Below, one piece after another: positions 16,498 through 26,300 of a stretch of 64,000 bases of DNA. Both the position numbers and the translations under genes were made by a program. The stretch is taken from assembly GCA_035652335.1 (NCBI GenBank), contig DASRDZ010000010.1, positions 56,303 to 120,302 on the forward strand. The letters are read 5' to 3'. The notes beneath the pieces were generated by a model that saw nothing but the letters and a program-made list of their open reading frames with translations, was not told the origin of the DNA and ran no database searches. The stretch is from DASRDZ01 sp035652335 (lineage in GTDB: Bacteria > Chloroflexota > Dormibacteria > Aeolococcales > Aeolococcaceae). Each line of letters begins with the position of its first letter. Within the stretch, counting starts at the first letter, position 1.

Positions 16498-17515
16498 GGC
16501 AGTCGACCAGGATCTTGAGATGTGGCTGGGGATCGTCGATGAGCCGCTGGAAGCCCTGCTCGACGACGCCGTCGAGCGGGATGCAGTCACTCACCACCGG
16601 CTCCCAGTCGATCTCGTGCGCGGCGAGCAGCTCCATGGCGGGGCGGTAGTCGTCGTCGAGGGTGTGCGAGAGCGAGGCGACGATGCTGCGCTCCTCGAGC
16701 ACCAGCGCGCAGAGGTCGAGCGGCTGCGGCGCGGGATGCACGCCGACGACGACCGTCACGCCGCTCTTCGCGGTGGCCTCGACGGCCTCGGCGAAGCCGG
16801 TCGGCTGCCCGCTGCACTCGAAGACGACCTGCGCTCGCGGCGCGGCGGTCTCGGGCGCATCGGACTCGAAGCCGAGCTGCCGGGCGACGGCGCGGCGCGA
16901 CGGATGCGGCTCGCGCACCAGCACCGCGCGGGCTCCTCGTGCGCGTGCCACCTGCGCGGTGAACAGCCCCACAGGCCCGGCGCCGAACACCTGGACCGTC
17001 TGCCCGCGCAGGTCGCCGGCCCGGCGCACCGCGCGGACGGCGACGCTGAGCGGCTCGGCGATGGCGCCGATCTCGTCCGGAACTCCGTCGGGGATGGGCA
17101 CGCACATCGAGGCGGGGACGTTGACCGCCTCGGCAAGCGCCCCGTCCAGCATCAGGCCGATGGCGGCCATGCGCTCGCAGAGCTGGGGCATGCGGGCGCG
17201 GCAGCGCTCGCAGGTGGTGCAGCCGACGCTGTTCTCCATGCCGACGCGGGTGCCGGCGTCGATCCCGGCGCCGTCACCGGCGGCGACGACGACGCCCATG
17301 CCCTCGTGGCCCAGCACCAGGGGAAGCTGCCTGCCGGTCAGCGGGTGCGGCTCGGTGGGGATGAGCACAGGCCCGTGGAGGATCTCGTCGACGTCGGTGC
17401 CGCAGATGCCGCAGAAGCCGACCGCGACGGTGACCCACCCGGGCGGCGGCGCGGGCGGGCTGGGCCAGTCCTGGGTGCGGACGTCGTGGCGGCCCTGGTA
17501 GACGGTCGCGAGCAT
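16490..17515 (-). CDS. Zinc-dependent alcohol/polyol dehydrogenase (MDR), copy 2
   Basis: A 341-residue paralogue of the gene at 9453-10502. It has the CGICGTDVDE and GHEGMG zinc ligands, a structural zinc lobe CTTCERCRARMPQLC and the Rossmann motif VFGAGPVGLF. It probably oxidises a different sugar of the same glycan. The ATG lies 8 nt after TAGAGT, so it may have a leaderless promoter of its own in addition to read-through from the SDR gene. The overlapping RraA-like gene follows. Confidence 0.9.
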   Translation of the reverse strand: MLATVYQGRHDVRTQDWPSPPAPPPGWVTVAVGFCGICGTDVDEILHGPVLIPTEPHPLTGRQLPLVLGHEGMGVVVAAGDGAGIDAGTRVGMENSVGCTTCERCRARMPQLCERMAAIGLMLDGALAEAVNVPASMCVPIPDGVPDEIGAIAEPLSVAVRAVRRAGDLRGQTVQVFGAGPVGLFTAQVARARGARAVLVREPHPSRRAVARQLGFESDAPETAAPRAQVVFECSGQPTGFAEAVEATAKSGVTVVVGVHPAPQPLDLCALVLEERSIVASLSHTLDDDYRPAMELLAAHEIDWEPVVSDCIPLDGVVEQGFQRLIDDPQPHLKILVDCRG

Positions 17516-17523
17516 CTCCCTCA

Positions 17524-17529
17524 ACTCTA
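17524..17529 (-). promoter_or_regulatory. -10 hexamer of dehydrogenase copy 2
   Basis: TAGAGT on the minus strand, 8 nt before the ATG at 17515, in the 41-bp gap behind the SDR stop codon. Confidence 0.45.
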
Positions 17530-17537
17530 CCAGGTTT

Positions 17538-17556
17538 CGTTCGAAAATCTTACAAA
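17538..17556 (-). promoter_or_regulatory. Candidate operator in front of dehydrogenase copy 2
   Basis: TTTGTAAGATTTTCGAACG on the minus strand matches the GH51 promoter element (5204-5222) at 14 of 19 positions and includes the same TCGAACG end. It lies just upstream of the TAGAGT -10. Confidence 0.45.
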
Positions 17557-18300
17557 TCAGCCCGCCGCGATGCCGCCGTCGAGCACCAAGGCGGTGCCGG
17601 TGGCGAAGGCCGCGGCGTCGCTGGCCAGGTAGCAGACGGCCTCGGCCACCTCGGCGGGCGTGCCCAGGCGTCCCAGCGGCTGCCGGCCGACCAGCTGGCG
17701 GCGCGCCTCGGCGGCGTCGGGCGCGGCGTCGAGCAGCCGTCCCACCCAGGGTGAGTCCACCGTGCCGGGGCATACGCAGTTGCAGCGCACGCCGCGCGTC
17801 GCGTACTGCACCGCGACCTGCTTGGTGAGGGTGATCACCGCGCCCTTGCTGGCGCAGTAGGCGGCGCGGTCGCGCAGGCCGATCATCCCCGCCACCGACG
17901 CGGTGTTGACGATCACGCCGCCGCCGTCCTGGGCGAGCATCTGCTTCGCCGCATGCTTGCAGCCGAGGAAGACGCCCCGCACGTTGACGGCGAACACCCT
18001 GTCCCACTCCTCGACGCTGCACTCCACGACGTCGACGGTGGAGCCGATGCCGGCGTTGTTGCACATGATGTCGAGCCGTCCCCGCCGGGCGACCGCGGCG
18101 GCGACCAGGGCTGCGACGTCGCTCTCGCTGCTGACGTCCGCCTGCATCGGCGTGGCCCGCTCCGGCACGCCGCCCGTGTCGCGGTCGGCTCCGATCACCC
18201 AGGCGCCCTCGTCGAGGAGGATGCGGGTGATCTCCCTGCCGATGCCGGAGCCCGCGCCGGTGACGATGGCGGTGCGGCCCTGGAAGCGCGGTCCGCTCAC
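17557..18300 (-). CDS. Short-chain dehydrogenase/reductase
   Basis: A 247-residue classical SDR. It has the cofactor motif TGAGSGIG, NNAG, the catalytic serine in NTASVAG and Y-x-x-x-K in YCASK, with a glycine-rich C-terminal end. GADRDTG after the second strand suggests NAD rather than NADP. The start is GTG at 18300 behind GAGGAGA. It opens the minus-strand set SDR, MDR copy 2, RraA-like. Sugar or sugar-lactone oxidation is likely from context. Confidence 0.92.
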   Translation of the reverse strand: MSGPRFQGRTAIVTGAGSGIGREITRILLDEGAWVIGADRDTGGVPERATPMQADVSSESDVAALVAAAVARRGRLDIMCNNAGIGSTVDVVECSVEEWDRVFAVNVRGVFLGCKHAAKQMLAQDGGGVIVNTASVAGMIGLRDRAAYCASKGAVITLTKQVAVQYATRGVRCNCVCPGTVDSPWVGRLLDAAPDAAEARRQLVGRQPLGRLGTPAEVAEAVCYLASDAAAFATGTALVLDGGIAAG

Positions 18301-18321
18301 TGTGCTCTCCTCATCGCGGCA

Positions 18322-18344
18322 TTAGTATGCATAATTGCCGAACC
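18322..18344 (+). promoter_or_regulatory. Candidate operator between the SDR and dehydratase copy 2
   Basis: An AT island beginning TTAGTATGCATAATTGCC and ending GAACC, with an internal TATGCATA palindrome and flanking GGCA/TGCC arms (18318-18339). On the minus strand CATACT can act as -10 for the SDR. It shares TTAGT-x4-AT with the sites at 14468 and 23333. Confidence 0.45.
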
Positions 18345-18397
18345 CGGCCGAGGGCCCACCATGGTGCCGCGGCGGCCGGGACGGAAGGAGCCAGCCG

Positions 18398-19591
18398 GTG
18401 AAGGTCGACGCCGTCGAGACGGTACGCCTCGACGACCACCACGAGCACCTCTGGGTGCGCCTGCACACCGACGCGGGCATCGTCGGCACGGGTGAGACGA
18501 CGCCGCGGGTGGGCAGCGTCGAGCGCATCGTCCACGAGGTGCTGGCGCCGCTGCTGCTCGGCGCCGAGGTGGCCCCGGAGCGCAACTGGCAGGCGATGTT
18601 CCGCGCGGTCGCCTACCACGGCTACGCCGGTGCGGAGCTGCGCGCCGTCTCCGCGCTGGACATGGCGCTGTGGGACGCGCTGGGACAGCAGGCGGGACTG
18701 CCCGTGCACCGGCTGCTGGGCGGCCCCTGCCGCGACGTGGTGCCGGTCTACAACACCTGCGTGTCGCACGGTCCGCTGCGCGACCACGAGCGCTTCATGG
18801 CCGACCCCGGCGGCCTCGCCCGCGACCTGGTCGACGAGGGCTACCGGGCGATGAAGATCTGGCCGTTCGACGAGCTCTCGCCCGCATCACTCGGGCATGA
18901 CGTCGACCGCCGCGAGCTGCGCGCGGTCGCGCGCGTCTTCGCCGCCATCCGCGAGGCGGTGGGCGACCGCATCGAGGTTGCCCTGGAAGGCCATTCCTGC
19001 TGGGGTCTCCCCGCCGCGCTGCGCATCGCGCGCGAGGTGGAGGAGTTCGACCTGATGTGGCTGGAGGACATGCTGCACGCCGGCGATCCCGACGCCTGGC
19101 GGGCGCTTCGGGAGTCGACGCGCACCCCCATCTGCGGCAGCGAGCGGCTCTTCACCCGCTACGGGATGGCGCCCTTCCTGCAGTGCGTCGACGTCGTCAA
19201 GCAGGACGTGTGCTGGACGGGCGGCTTCACCGAGTTCGTCAAGGTGGCCGCCCTCTGCGGCGCGCACGAGCTGCCGGTGGCGCCGCACAACTGCCACGGG
19301 CCGGTGGGCGCCATGGCGACGCTGCACGCCAGCGCGGCCATCCCCAACCTGCGCGTCATGGAGTCGGTGCGCGCCTTCACGCGCGGGTTCTTCGCCGACC
19401 TTGTCGACGAGCCGCCCGTGATCCGCGGCGAGGGCGCGGTCATCCCCGAGCGTCCGGGCCTGGGGCTGCGCCTGCGCGACGACGTGCTGGCGCGGGCGCG
19501 GCGCACCGTCAGCGAGCGTGGTGACGCCGTCGCCGCCGGCGGCTGGGGGGACGGCGATCCCTGGAAGGGCGGGCTGGGCGACCGCGTCTGA
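18398..19591 (+). CDS. Mandelate racemase/muconate lactonizing superfamily dehydratase, copy 2
   Basis: A 397-residue enolase-superfamily enzyme that differs from copy 1. It has KIWPFD in place of the KxK/KxD base strand, VALEGHSCWG as first metal strand, WLEDML, then GSERLF and the APHNCHGP histidine. Aromatic KxWPF barrels are seen in a subgroup of acid-sugar dehydratases and racemases. The GTG at 18398 is chosen because AAGGAG lies 7 nt upstream; the longer frame from 18335 reads through the operator. It probably dehydrates a second sugar acid. Confidence 0.87.
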   Translation: MKVDAVETVRLDDHHEHLWVRLHTDAGIVGTGETTPRVGSVERIVHEVLAPLLLGAEVAPERNWQAMFRAVAYHGYAGAELRAVSALDMALWDALGQQAGLPVHRLLGGPCRDVVPVYNTCVSHGPLRDHERFMADPGGLARDLVDEGYRAMKIWPFDELSPASLGHDVDRRELRAVARVFAAIREAVGDRIEVALEGHSCWGLPAALRIAREVEEFDLMWLEDMLHAGDPDAWRALRESTRTPICGSERLFTRYGMAPFLQCVDVVKQDVCWTGGFTEFVKVAALCGAHELPVAPHNCHGPVGAMATLHASAAIPNLRVMESVRAFTRGFFADLVDEPPVIRGEGAVIPERPGLGLRLRDDVLARARRTVSERGDAVAAGGWGDGDPWKGGLGDRV

Positions 19592-19618
19592 TCGCTTCGC
19601 GCTGGGAGCGCCTGCGCG

Positions 19619-21274
19619 TCAGAGCCCGGTGACGGCGGGCAGCTCGATCCAGGACGGCGTGGCGCCCCCGTGCAGCACCGTCTGCTGCGCGGGCTGGAGC
19701 GACGTCGCGGTGTTGGCGTCCTCGCCGGTCGAGGGATTGCGGTCGAGGCGTGGGAAGTTCGAGGACGACACCTCGACGCGCAGGCGGTGTCCGGCGAGGA
19801 AGGCCATCGCCGTCGAGCCCACCTCGACGTCGACGCCGGCCGGCTCACCTGGGGTCAGGCGCGCCCGCCGCACCGAGTCCACGACGTTGTAGGCGCGCCC
19901 GTCGGGGTGGACGTCGACCAGCTTCACCGTGACGTCCGCCGAGGGGGCTGACGACGCCACCACGACGTGGGCGCGGACCATGCCCATCACCGTGAGCGGC
20001 TGCTGCAGCGGCTCGGAGGTGTAGACGAGCACGTCGGGACGCTCCTCGACGCTGCGCTGGTCGCATGGTCCCGGCATGGGCAGATGGGGGCCGCAGCTCC
20101 GTCCGCCGCGCGAGGGGACCGGATCGCGCGGGTCGTAGCGGTACGTGTCGCTGCGCTGCTCCGGCGGGTTGGCGGAGGCCAGGCGCCCGTCGCCGCCCAG
20201 GCTGTTGGCGTGGCCGTCGGAGTCGAGGAAGAGCCGCTCCGGCTGCGACGGCGGCGGCCACGTGGCCATGTCGACCCAGCGGTTCTCGCCCATCACGAAG
20301 ATGCGCGCGCCGCTCTCGACCTCCTCGCCGCGCACCGCGCGGGCCAGCCAGCCGAGCATGTCCGCGGCGACGGTGGCGCCGAGGGCCGTGGCCCCGAAGT
20401 CCACCTCCGGCGACATGCGCTGGAAGATGTTGAAGTGCGTCCAGGGGCCGACGACGATGCGCTGCCCGCGCCGGGCGCGCTCGGTGGCGGCGGTCTGCTG
20501 CAGCCCGCTGAAGTTGCGCAGCGAGCCCTCGCAGAAGATGTCGTACCAGCCGGCGACGTGGTACGCGGGCACGGTGATCTCGGCGTGGCGCCGCTCGACG
20601 TCGACGGGTGCCCAGTGGTCCGCGTCCTCGGGGCGCAGCCAGCCGGGCAGCTCGTCGAAGATCCTCTGGATGCGCGGCGATCCCAGCGGCAGCGCGTACG
20701 CGTCCGCGTGGTCGTCGACGATGGCCTGGGCGGCGCTGCGCAGCTCAGGGTCGCTGCGCGGTGAGGTCGCCACGAATCCCGCGCCCCACTGCTCGGTGAA
20801 GCCGAGCTGCATGGCGCCGCCCTCGTAGAGCCAGCCCTCGGTGTAGCGGTTGGCGGTGCACACGGGGGAGATGGCGCGCAGCGCGGGCGGCGCCGACACC
20901 GCGCAGAGCATCTGGGTGGCGCCGACGTAGGAGCCGCCCCACATGGCGACGTCACCCGTGCACCACGGTTGCGCCGCGCACCATTGCACGGCGTCGTAGC
21001 CGTCGTCCACCTCCTGGTGGAAGGGGCGGAAGTCCCCGTCGCTGTCGAAGCGTCCGCGCGCGTCCTGGATCACGACGGCCCAGCCGGCTCGGGCCATCGA
21101 GACGGCGTCGGTGGTGAGCCGCGAGCCCGCCCGCGAATACGGCGTGCGCATCAGCAGCGCGGGACGCGGCGTGCCGTCGTCGAGGCGCACCACGTCGGTG
21201 GCGAGGCGCACGCCGTCGCGCATCGGCACGCGCTCGTCGTCGACGGCGATCCTCGCCGAGGCCGGCGGGGTCAC
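19619..21274 (-). CDS. CocE/NonD-type X-Pro dipeptidyl-peptidase-like hydrolase
   Basis: A 551-residue S15/CocE-family serine hydrolase. The N-terminal alpha/beta-hydrolase domain carries the nucleophile in MWGGSYVGATQ, an acid in VAGWYDIF and the histidine in VVGPWTHFN. From about residue 345 a jelly-roll X-Pro C-terminal domain follows. Family members cleave esters, amides or dipeptides. The GTG start overlaps the stop of the GH31 gene by 4 bp; a second GTG codon directly before it is equally possible. In this setting it may take an acyl or aminoacyl group off the glycan or aglycone. No signal peptide. Confidence 0.87.
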   Translation of the reverse strand: MTPPASARIAVDDERVPMRDGVRLATDVVRLDDGTPRPALLMRTPYSRAGSRLTTDAVSMARAGWAVVIQDARGRFDSDGDFRPFHQEVDDGYDAVQWCAAQPWCTGDVAMWGGSYVGATQMLCAVSAPPALRAISPVCTANRYTEGWLYEGGAMQLGFTEQWGAGFVATSPRSDPELRSAAQAIVDDHADAYALPLGSPRIQRIFDELPGWLRPEDADHWAPVDVERRHAEITVPAYHVAGWYDIFCEGSLRNFSGLQQTAATERARRGQRIVVGPWTHFNIFQRMSPEVDFGATALGATVAADMLGWLARAVRGEEVESGARIFVMGENRWVDMATWPPPSQPERLFLDSDGHANSLGGDGRLASANPPEQRSDTYRYDPRDPVPSRGGRSCGPHLPMPGPCDQRSVEERPDVLVYTSEPLQQPLTVMGMVRAHVVVASSAPSADVTVKLVDVHPDGRAYNVVDSVRRARLTPGEPAGVDVEVGSTAMAFLAGHRLRVEVSSSNFPRLDRNPSTGEDANTATSLQPAQQTVLHGGATPSWIELPAVTGL

Positions 21275-23295
21275 CACGGCTCGTGCCCTTCGCGCACCAG
21301 CAGCGGGAGGCGATCGAGCGGCACGCCGTCGTGACGCACCCACGCCGGACCCTGGAAGCGCTCGCCGGTGAAGTGGTCCGTCCACGAGCCGGGCGGCACG
21401 TACACGTCGACGCGTCCCCCGGGCTGCAGCACCGGCGCGACGAGCAGGGAGGGGCCGAGGAGGTACTCGGTGTCGACGCCGTGCGCGCCGCGGTCGCCGG
21501 GGAACTCCAGCGCGACGGGGCGCATCACCGGCACGCCGGTGTCCGCGGCCTCCTGCGCGCAGCGGAGGAGGTACGGGCGCAGCCGGGTGCGCAGCGCGAT
21601 GAAGTCGCGCGCGATGCGCACCGCGTCGTCGCCGTAGAGCCAGGGCTCGCGGCCGAGGATGCCGTGGAAGCGGCAGTGGCTGCAGAGCAGCCCGTACTGC
21701 ATCCAGCGGATGAAGAGCTCCGGCTCCGGCCTCTCGATGCCGAAGCCCTCGTCCTCGGCGCGGTCGAGGTCGCGCACGTAGAAGCCGCCGATATCGTTGG
21801 CCCAGAAGGCGAAGCCGCTCCAGGCGGCGCTCAGCGCGCCGCGCAGGTTGCCAGCCATGCCGGCCCACGTCGACTGCGAGTCGCCAGGCCAGTGCGCCGG
21901 GTAGCGCTGGCTGCCCGCCGTGCCGGAGCGCGTGTAGAGGAAGGGCGCGCCGGCGCGGTGGGCGGTGATCGAGCCGAGCAGGCCGTAGAGGTTGTGGACC
22001 TCGCGGCCGCTGCGGCCGTCGGCGTACTCGGCGGTGATCGGCGCCAGCTCGCCGTAGTCCAGCTTGAAGGCGTCGACGCCGGCGTCGAGGAGGCGGCGCA
22101 TCTCGGTGATCCACCACGCGGCGCCGCCGCCGGTGAAGTCGACGAAGGCGCGCACGGGGAACTGCGTCTCGCGGGCGCGGCCCCTGCCGACGAGGTTGTC
22201 CGGAACGTAGCCGGCCTCGTCCTCGACGACGTTGGGGTTGACCCACAGGCAGAGCTTCTTCCCCCTGCCGTGCAGCCAGTCCACGAACTCCTGCATGGGG
22301 CCGAAGTCCTTCTCGTTCCAGACGAAGTCGCAGAAGTCGTAGGCGCGGCCCGGACGGTTGGCCAGCCAGAGCGGATCGAGCCCGACCACGTCGACGGGGA
22401 TCTCCAGCCTCTCCGCGGTGTCGAGCACCTCCTCGACCTCGGCGCGGCTCGCGTACATGCACTTCGACATCCAGACGCCGAAGCTCCACTCCGGCGGCAC
22501 GGGCGCGCGACCGGTCAGCGCGGTGTAGCGCTGCAGCACCTGCTTGGGCTCGCCGAGCAGGACGAAGAGGTCGAGGTGGTGGCTCTCGACGCACACGCTC
22601 GCCGACGCCGTGGAGGTCGCGCCGACGTCGAACACCGCGCGCTCGCCGTGATGCACGAAGACCCCGTAGCCCTCGCTCGACACCACCAGCGGCACGCTCT
22701 TGTAGACGCGGTCGGTGGTGTTGGTCCCGCCCGGCTCGCAGATGAAGTGCGAGAGCCGGCGCCCGACCAGGCTCGGTCCCAGGAAGCGCTCGCCAAGCCC
22801 CCAGAGCTGCTCGCCGGGACGCAGCCGGAAGGTCTCGTACGCCTGCACGCGATCGCCCGTGCGCAGCTCGTCGGCCCAGCCGCCCGGCTCGTTGACGTTC
22901 TCCAGCAGCGAGGTGTCGGTGCGCTCCGTCGCAAAGGGGCCGAAGTCGACGCGATAGGGCTTGCGCCGCAGCACCAGCGCGGTGCCGCCGGCGTCGATGC
23001 GCACCTCGGTCGCCGTCTCCTCGACGTGGAGCGGCAGGCAGCGTGGCGGCGCGGCCAGCATCTCGGTGAGGTGCTCGTCAGGATCGCCGGCCATCGACCA
23101 CTGCAGGCGCGCCACCTCCGGGTCGGGGAAGGTGATCCGCCCCTTGACGGGCTTGCCGCCGCGCGTCACCAGGGTGAGGTGGACGCACGCGGGCTCGGCG
23201 CGCAGGCCGGCCAGCTCGTCGATGGGATGGAACGCCCAGGCGCCGCGGTCGAAGATCGGCCGCGCCGTCTCGTAGGTGCCGATGTGCCAGTCCAC
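21271..23295 (-). CDS. GH31 alpha-glycosidase (alpha-xylosidase-like)
   Basis: A 674-residue GH31 enzyme of near-normal length. The nucleophile aspartate lies in FKLDYGE and the acid/base aspartate in HWPGDSQSTW. WGLGERFLGP at the N-terminal beta-sandwich end and NDIGGFY late in the barrel also fit. The FKLDYGE form resembles YicI-type alpha-xylosidases more than alpha-glucosidases, so xyloglucan-like or xylosylated substrates are possible. No signal peptide, hence intracellular. The GTG start has GGGAGG upstream. It is the first gene of an operon with the CocE-like hydrolase and divergent from the GH38-sulfatase pair. Confidence 0.92.
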   Translation of the reverse strand: MDWHIGTYETARPIFDRGAWAFHPIDELAGLRAEPACVHLTLVTRGGKPVKGRITFPDPEVARLQWSMAGDPDEHLTEMLAAPPRCLPLHVEETATEVRIDAGGTALVLRRKPYRVDFGPFATERTDTSLLENVNEPGGWADELRTGDRVQAYETFRLRPGEQLWGLGERFLGPSLVGRRLSHFICEPGGTNTTDRVYKSVPLVVSSEGYGVFVHHGERAVFDVGATSTASASVCVESHHLDLFVLLGEPKQVLQRYTALTGRAPVPPEWSFGVWMSKCMYASRAEVEEVLDTAERLEIPVDVVGLDPLWLANRPGRAYDFCDFVWNEKDFGPMQEFVDWLHGRGKKLCLWVNPNVVEDEAGYVPDNLVGRGRARETQFPVRAFVDFTGGGAAWWITEMRRLLDAGVDAFKLDYGELAPITAEYADGRSGREVHNLYGLLGSITAHRAGAPFLYTRSGTAGSQRYPAHWPGDSQSTWAGMAGNLRGALSAAWSGFAFWANDIGGFYVRDLDRAEDEGFGIERPEPELFIRWMQYGLLCSHCRFHGILGREPWLYGDDAVRIARDFIALRTRLRPYLLRCAQEAADTGVPVMRPVALEFPGDRGAHGVDTEYLLGPSLLVAPVLQPGGRVDVYVPPGSWTDHFTGERFQGPAWVRHDGVPLDRLPLLVREGHEPW

Positions 23296-23332
23296 CGGGG
23301 CTGCATCCTCCCAACCGACCCCCTGCGCCGAA

Positions 23333-23355
23333 TTAGTCTAGAATCATAACGAACC
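23333..23355 (+). promoter_or_regulatory. Promoter and candidate operator of the GH38-sulfatase operon
   Basis: An AT island that begins TTAGTCTAGAATCATAACG and ends GAACC contains the -10 TAGAAT (23339-23344). The start codon is 49 nt further on, so this gene has a leader. The element shares TTAGT and the CGAACC end with the site at 18322. Confidence 0.5.
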
Positions 23356-23392
23356 CGGCGGAGGGCGGTCGAAGGAGCGTACCCGGGAGCGA

Positions 23393-26300
23393 ATGAGCAC
23401 GTCGGAGGTCCCCACCCGCGCCGGCGCGGGGGAGCGGGTTGTGTGGCGGATCGGCCGGCTCGACGGGGGCGCCGAGCAGTTCGCAGCGGGGCCGCGTTTC
23501 GACGCGGGCTGCGACGAGCTGCGCTTCCGGGTCGGGGTCGACGACGAGAGCAGCGCCTGGCCGTCGTACCAGCCCGGGCCGCTGATGGCCTGGACCGGCT
23601 ACCGCTCGAAGCGCGTCGCCGTCGACTTCCATCTCGACGCGCCGCCGTCCACCGCGTGCGAGCTGCGCCTGCGCCTGCTCACCGTCACCGGGCCGCCGCC
23701 GGACGTCGACGTCTCCGTCAACGGCCGCCGCGGGCGCTGGTTCCTCGACCCGGTGCGGCGCGACCGCACCGACCTGTCCAGCCCCTCGCACATCGGCGGC
23801 TGGGACCTGCTGCGCGTGCCGGTCGACTCGGCGTGGCTGCAGCGCGGAGAGAACCGCATCGTCGTCGCCACCGTGCAGGACGACGCCGTCGATCCCGCCG
23901 AGCTGGGGCCGATGCATCCCGAGTACCCGTACTTCTGGGGCAGCGTGCTGCGCCACGGCGGCGTCGAGCTGGTGGAGACGGGCGAGGCCATGCCGGCGCG
24001 GTCCGTGCGCGTGTCACCGACACCGCTCTTCGTGCGGCGCGACGGAGCGTTCTGCGAGCTGGTCGACGTCGTCGTCACCGCGCCCGCTGGAGTCGCGGCC
24101 GGGGCGGTGTCACTCACGGTGGCGGGAGCGGCGCCGGTGTCCGCCGCACTCGATCCCGCCGGACGCGACACCGGCCAGGTGCGCGTGCGCCTCGCCGTGC
24201 CCGACCTCGGGGACACGCCATGCGATGCCGAGATCAGCGTCGCGCTCGACGGCGCCCCGATCCGCGAGCAGATCACCCTGCGCCCCTGCCGCAAATGGAC
24301 GGTGCACCTGCTGCCCCACGTCCACCTCGACGTCGGCTACACCGACGTGCAGGCCAAGGTCTTCGAGGTGCACAGCCGCAACCTCGACCGCGTCCTCTCC
24401 ATCCTCGGCGACGTTCCCGAGTACCGCTACTCCGTCGACGGCGGCTTCGTCCTCGAGCAGTTCGCCCGGTCGCGCAGCGCCGAGTCGCGCGAGTCCGTCC
24501 TCGCCGCGCTGCGCGACGGGTCGCTGAGCGTCAACGCCTTCATGGCGCTGTTCCTCACCGGCATCGCCTCGCTGGAGGAGTGCTACCGCGCCGGCTACGG
24601 AACCGCTGCGCTCCGCCGTGAGCACGGCGTGCCCGTCGACTACGCGAACCTCACCGACGTCCCGTCGTACAGCTCCGCGATGCCGTCGGTGCTCCGCGCG
24701 ATGGGCGTCGACGCCTTCGCCGGCATCCAGAACCACGGCCGCGCCGCCACCGAGGACGGCGACGTGCTCCATCTGGTCTCGCCGTTCCTCTGGGAGGGAC
24801 CTGACGGCGCGCAGGTGCTCAGCTTCTTCGCCGACTGCTACGCGCAGCTCCGCTACATCTGCGGCCATCCCACCACGGTGACGGGCAGCGCGCTGAGCCT
24901 CACCCGCCTGCTCGGCCGCTACGAGCGCGACGACTACCTGCCCCACGACTTCCCCCTGGTGGGCATCTACAGCGACAACGAGGACCTCGGCGACGGCGAG
25001 GCCGGCTTCGTGGCGCGCTGGAACGCCGCCTACGAGTACCCGCGGCTGCGCTACAGCACCCTGCGCGACTACTTCGCCGCGGTGCGTCCGCTGCGCGACC
25101 GCCTTCCCGTGGTGCGCGGCGACGGGGGCAGCTTCTGGGAGGACGGCGTCGGCTCCTCGGCCTCGCTGACGGCGGCGTACCGCCGCGCCCAGGCGCTGCT
25201 GCCCGTGGCCGAGGCGTGCAGCGCATTGGTGCAGACCGTCGACCCCTCGCTGCGCGCGGCCGTCGACGATCTCGACCGCGCCTGGCAGGGCCTGCTGATC
25301 GGATGCGAGCACACCTGGACCTGGATGCACGCGCACGAGCATCCGCACGGCGAGCAGACCGACGACCAGCTCGGCTGGAAGCGCGCCCAGGTCGACACGG
25401 CGCTGCGCGTCGCCGTCGACGAGACGCGCCGCGCCATGAGCCAGCTCGGCGAGCTGGTGCAGACGGACGGTCCCTCGCTGCTGCTCTTCAACGCCCTGGG
25501 ATGGCGGCGCGACGGCGTCGTCGAGGTGGAGCTTCCCCGGCGGCTGCACGTGATCGGCGAGGATGGCGCGCCGGTGCCGTCCGAGGTGACGTGGTGCGAC
25601 ACCGGCCTCCAGCGGGTGCGCCTGCGCAGCACCGTCCCCGGCCTCGGCTACCGCCGCCTCACTCTCGCCGAGCAGCCGGATCCCGACGGCGTCTCCACGG
25701 CGGGGCTGGCGCCACTCGACGGCGACCTGGTCGAGACGCGACGCCATCGCCTGCGCGTCGACCGCGGCACCGGACGCATCGTCTCGCTCTGGTCCACGAC
25801 GCTGCAGCGCGAGCTGCTCGACTGCGAGGCCACCGGCGTCGCCCTCGCCGAGGTGCTCTACGTGCGCAGCGAGAACGCCGCGCGCGACAGCATTCACGAG
25901 TTCTCGCGGCACCTTCCTGCGCCGTCGCTCACCGTCACGCCCGCCGCGATGCGCGTTGCCGGCGTGCGCCGCACGCCCTGGGGCGCGGTGGTCGCGCTCC
26001 GCGGTGAGGCGCCGAGCCTGCCGCGGGTCGAGGTGGACGTCGAGCTGCACGACGACGAGGAGCGCGTCGACGTCACCGTGCGCCTCGACAAGGAGGCGGT
26101 GCACGCCACCGAATCGGTCTACGTCGCCTTCCCCTTCGCCGTCCCGGACGCGACGCTGCGCTACGACCGCCAGCAGGGCTGGGTCGATCCCGCCGCCGAC
26201 CACGCGCCGGGCGCCTGCAACGAGTGGTTCACCACGCAGCACGCGGTGGGCCTCGACGGCGGCGGCGCCGCGGTGACGTGGTGCTCGGCGGACGCGCCGC

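Noticed and set aside
19619..22594. 991-residue frame joining the CocE-like hydrolase to sequence inside the GH31 gene
   Set aside because: Only the last 551 codons match the family; the rest is an Arg-rich shadow of GH31. The GTGA overlap gives the proper start.
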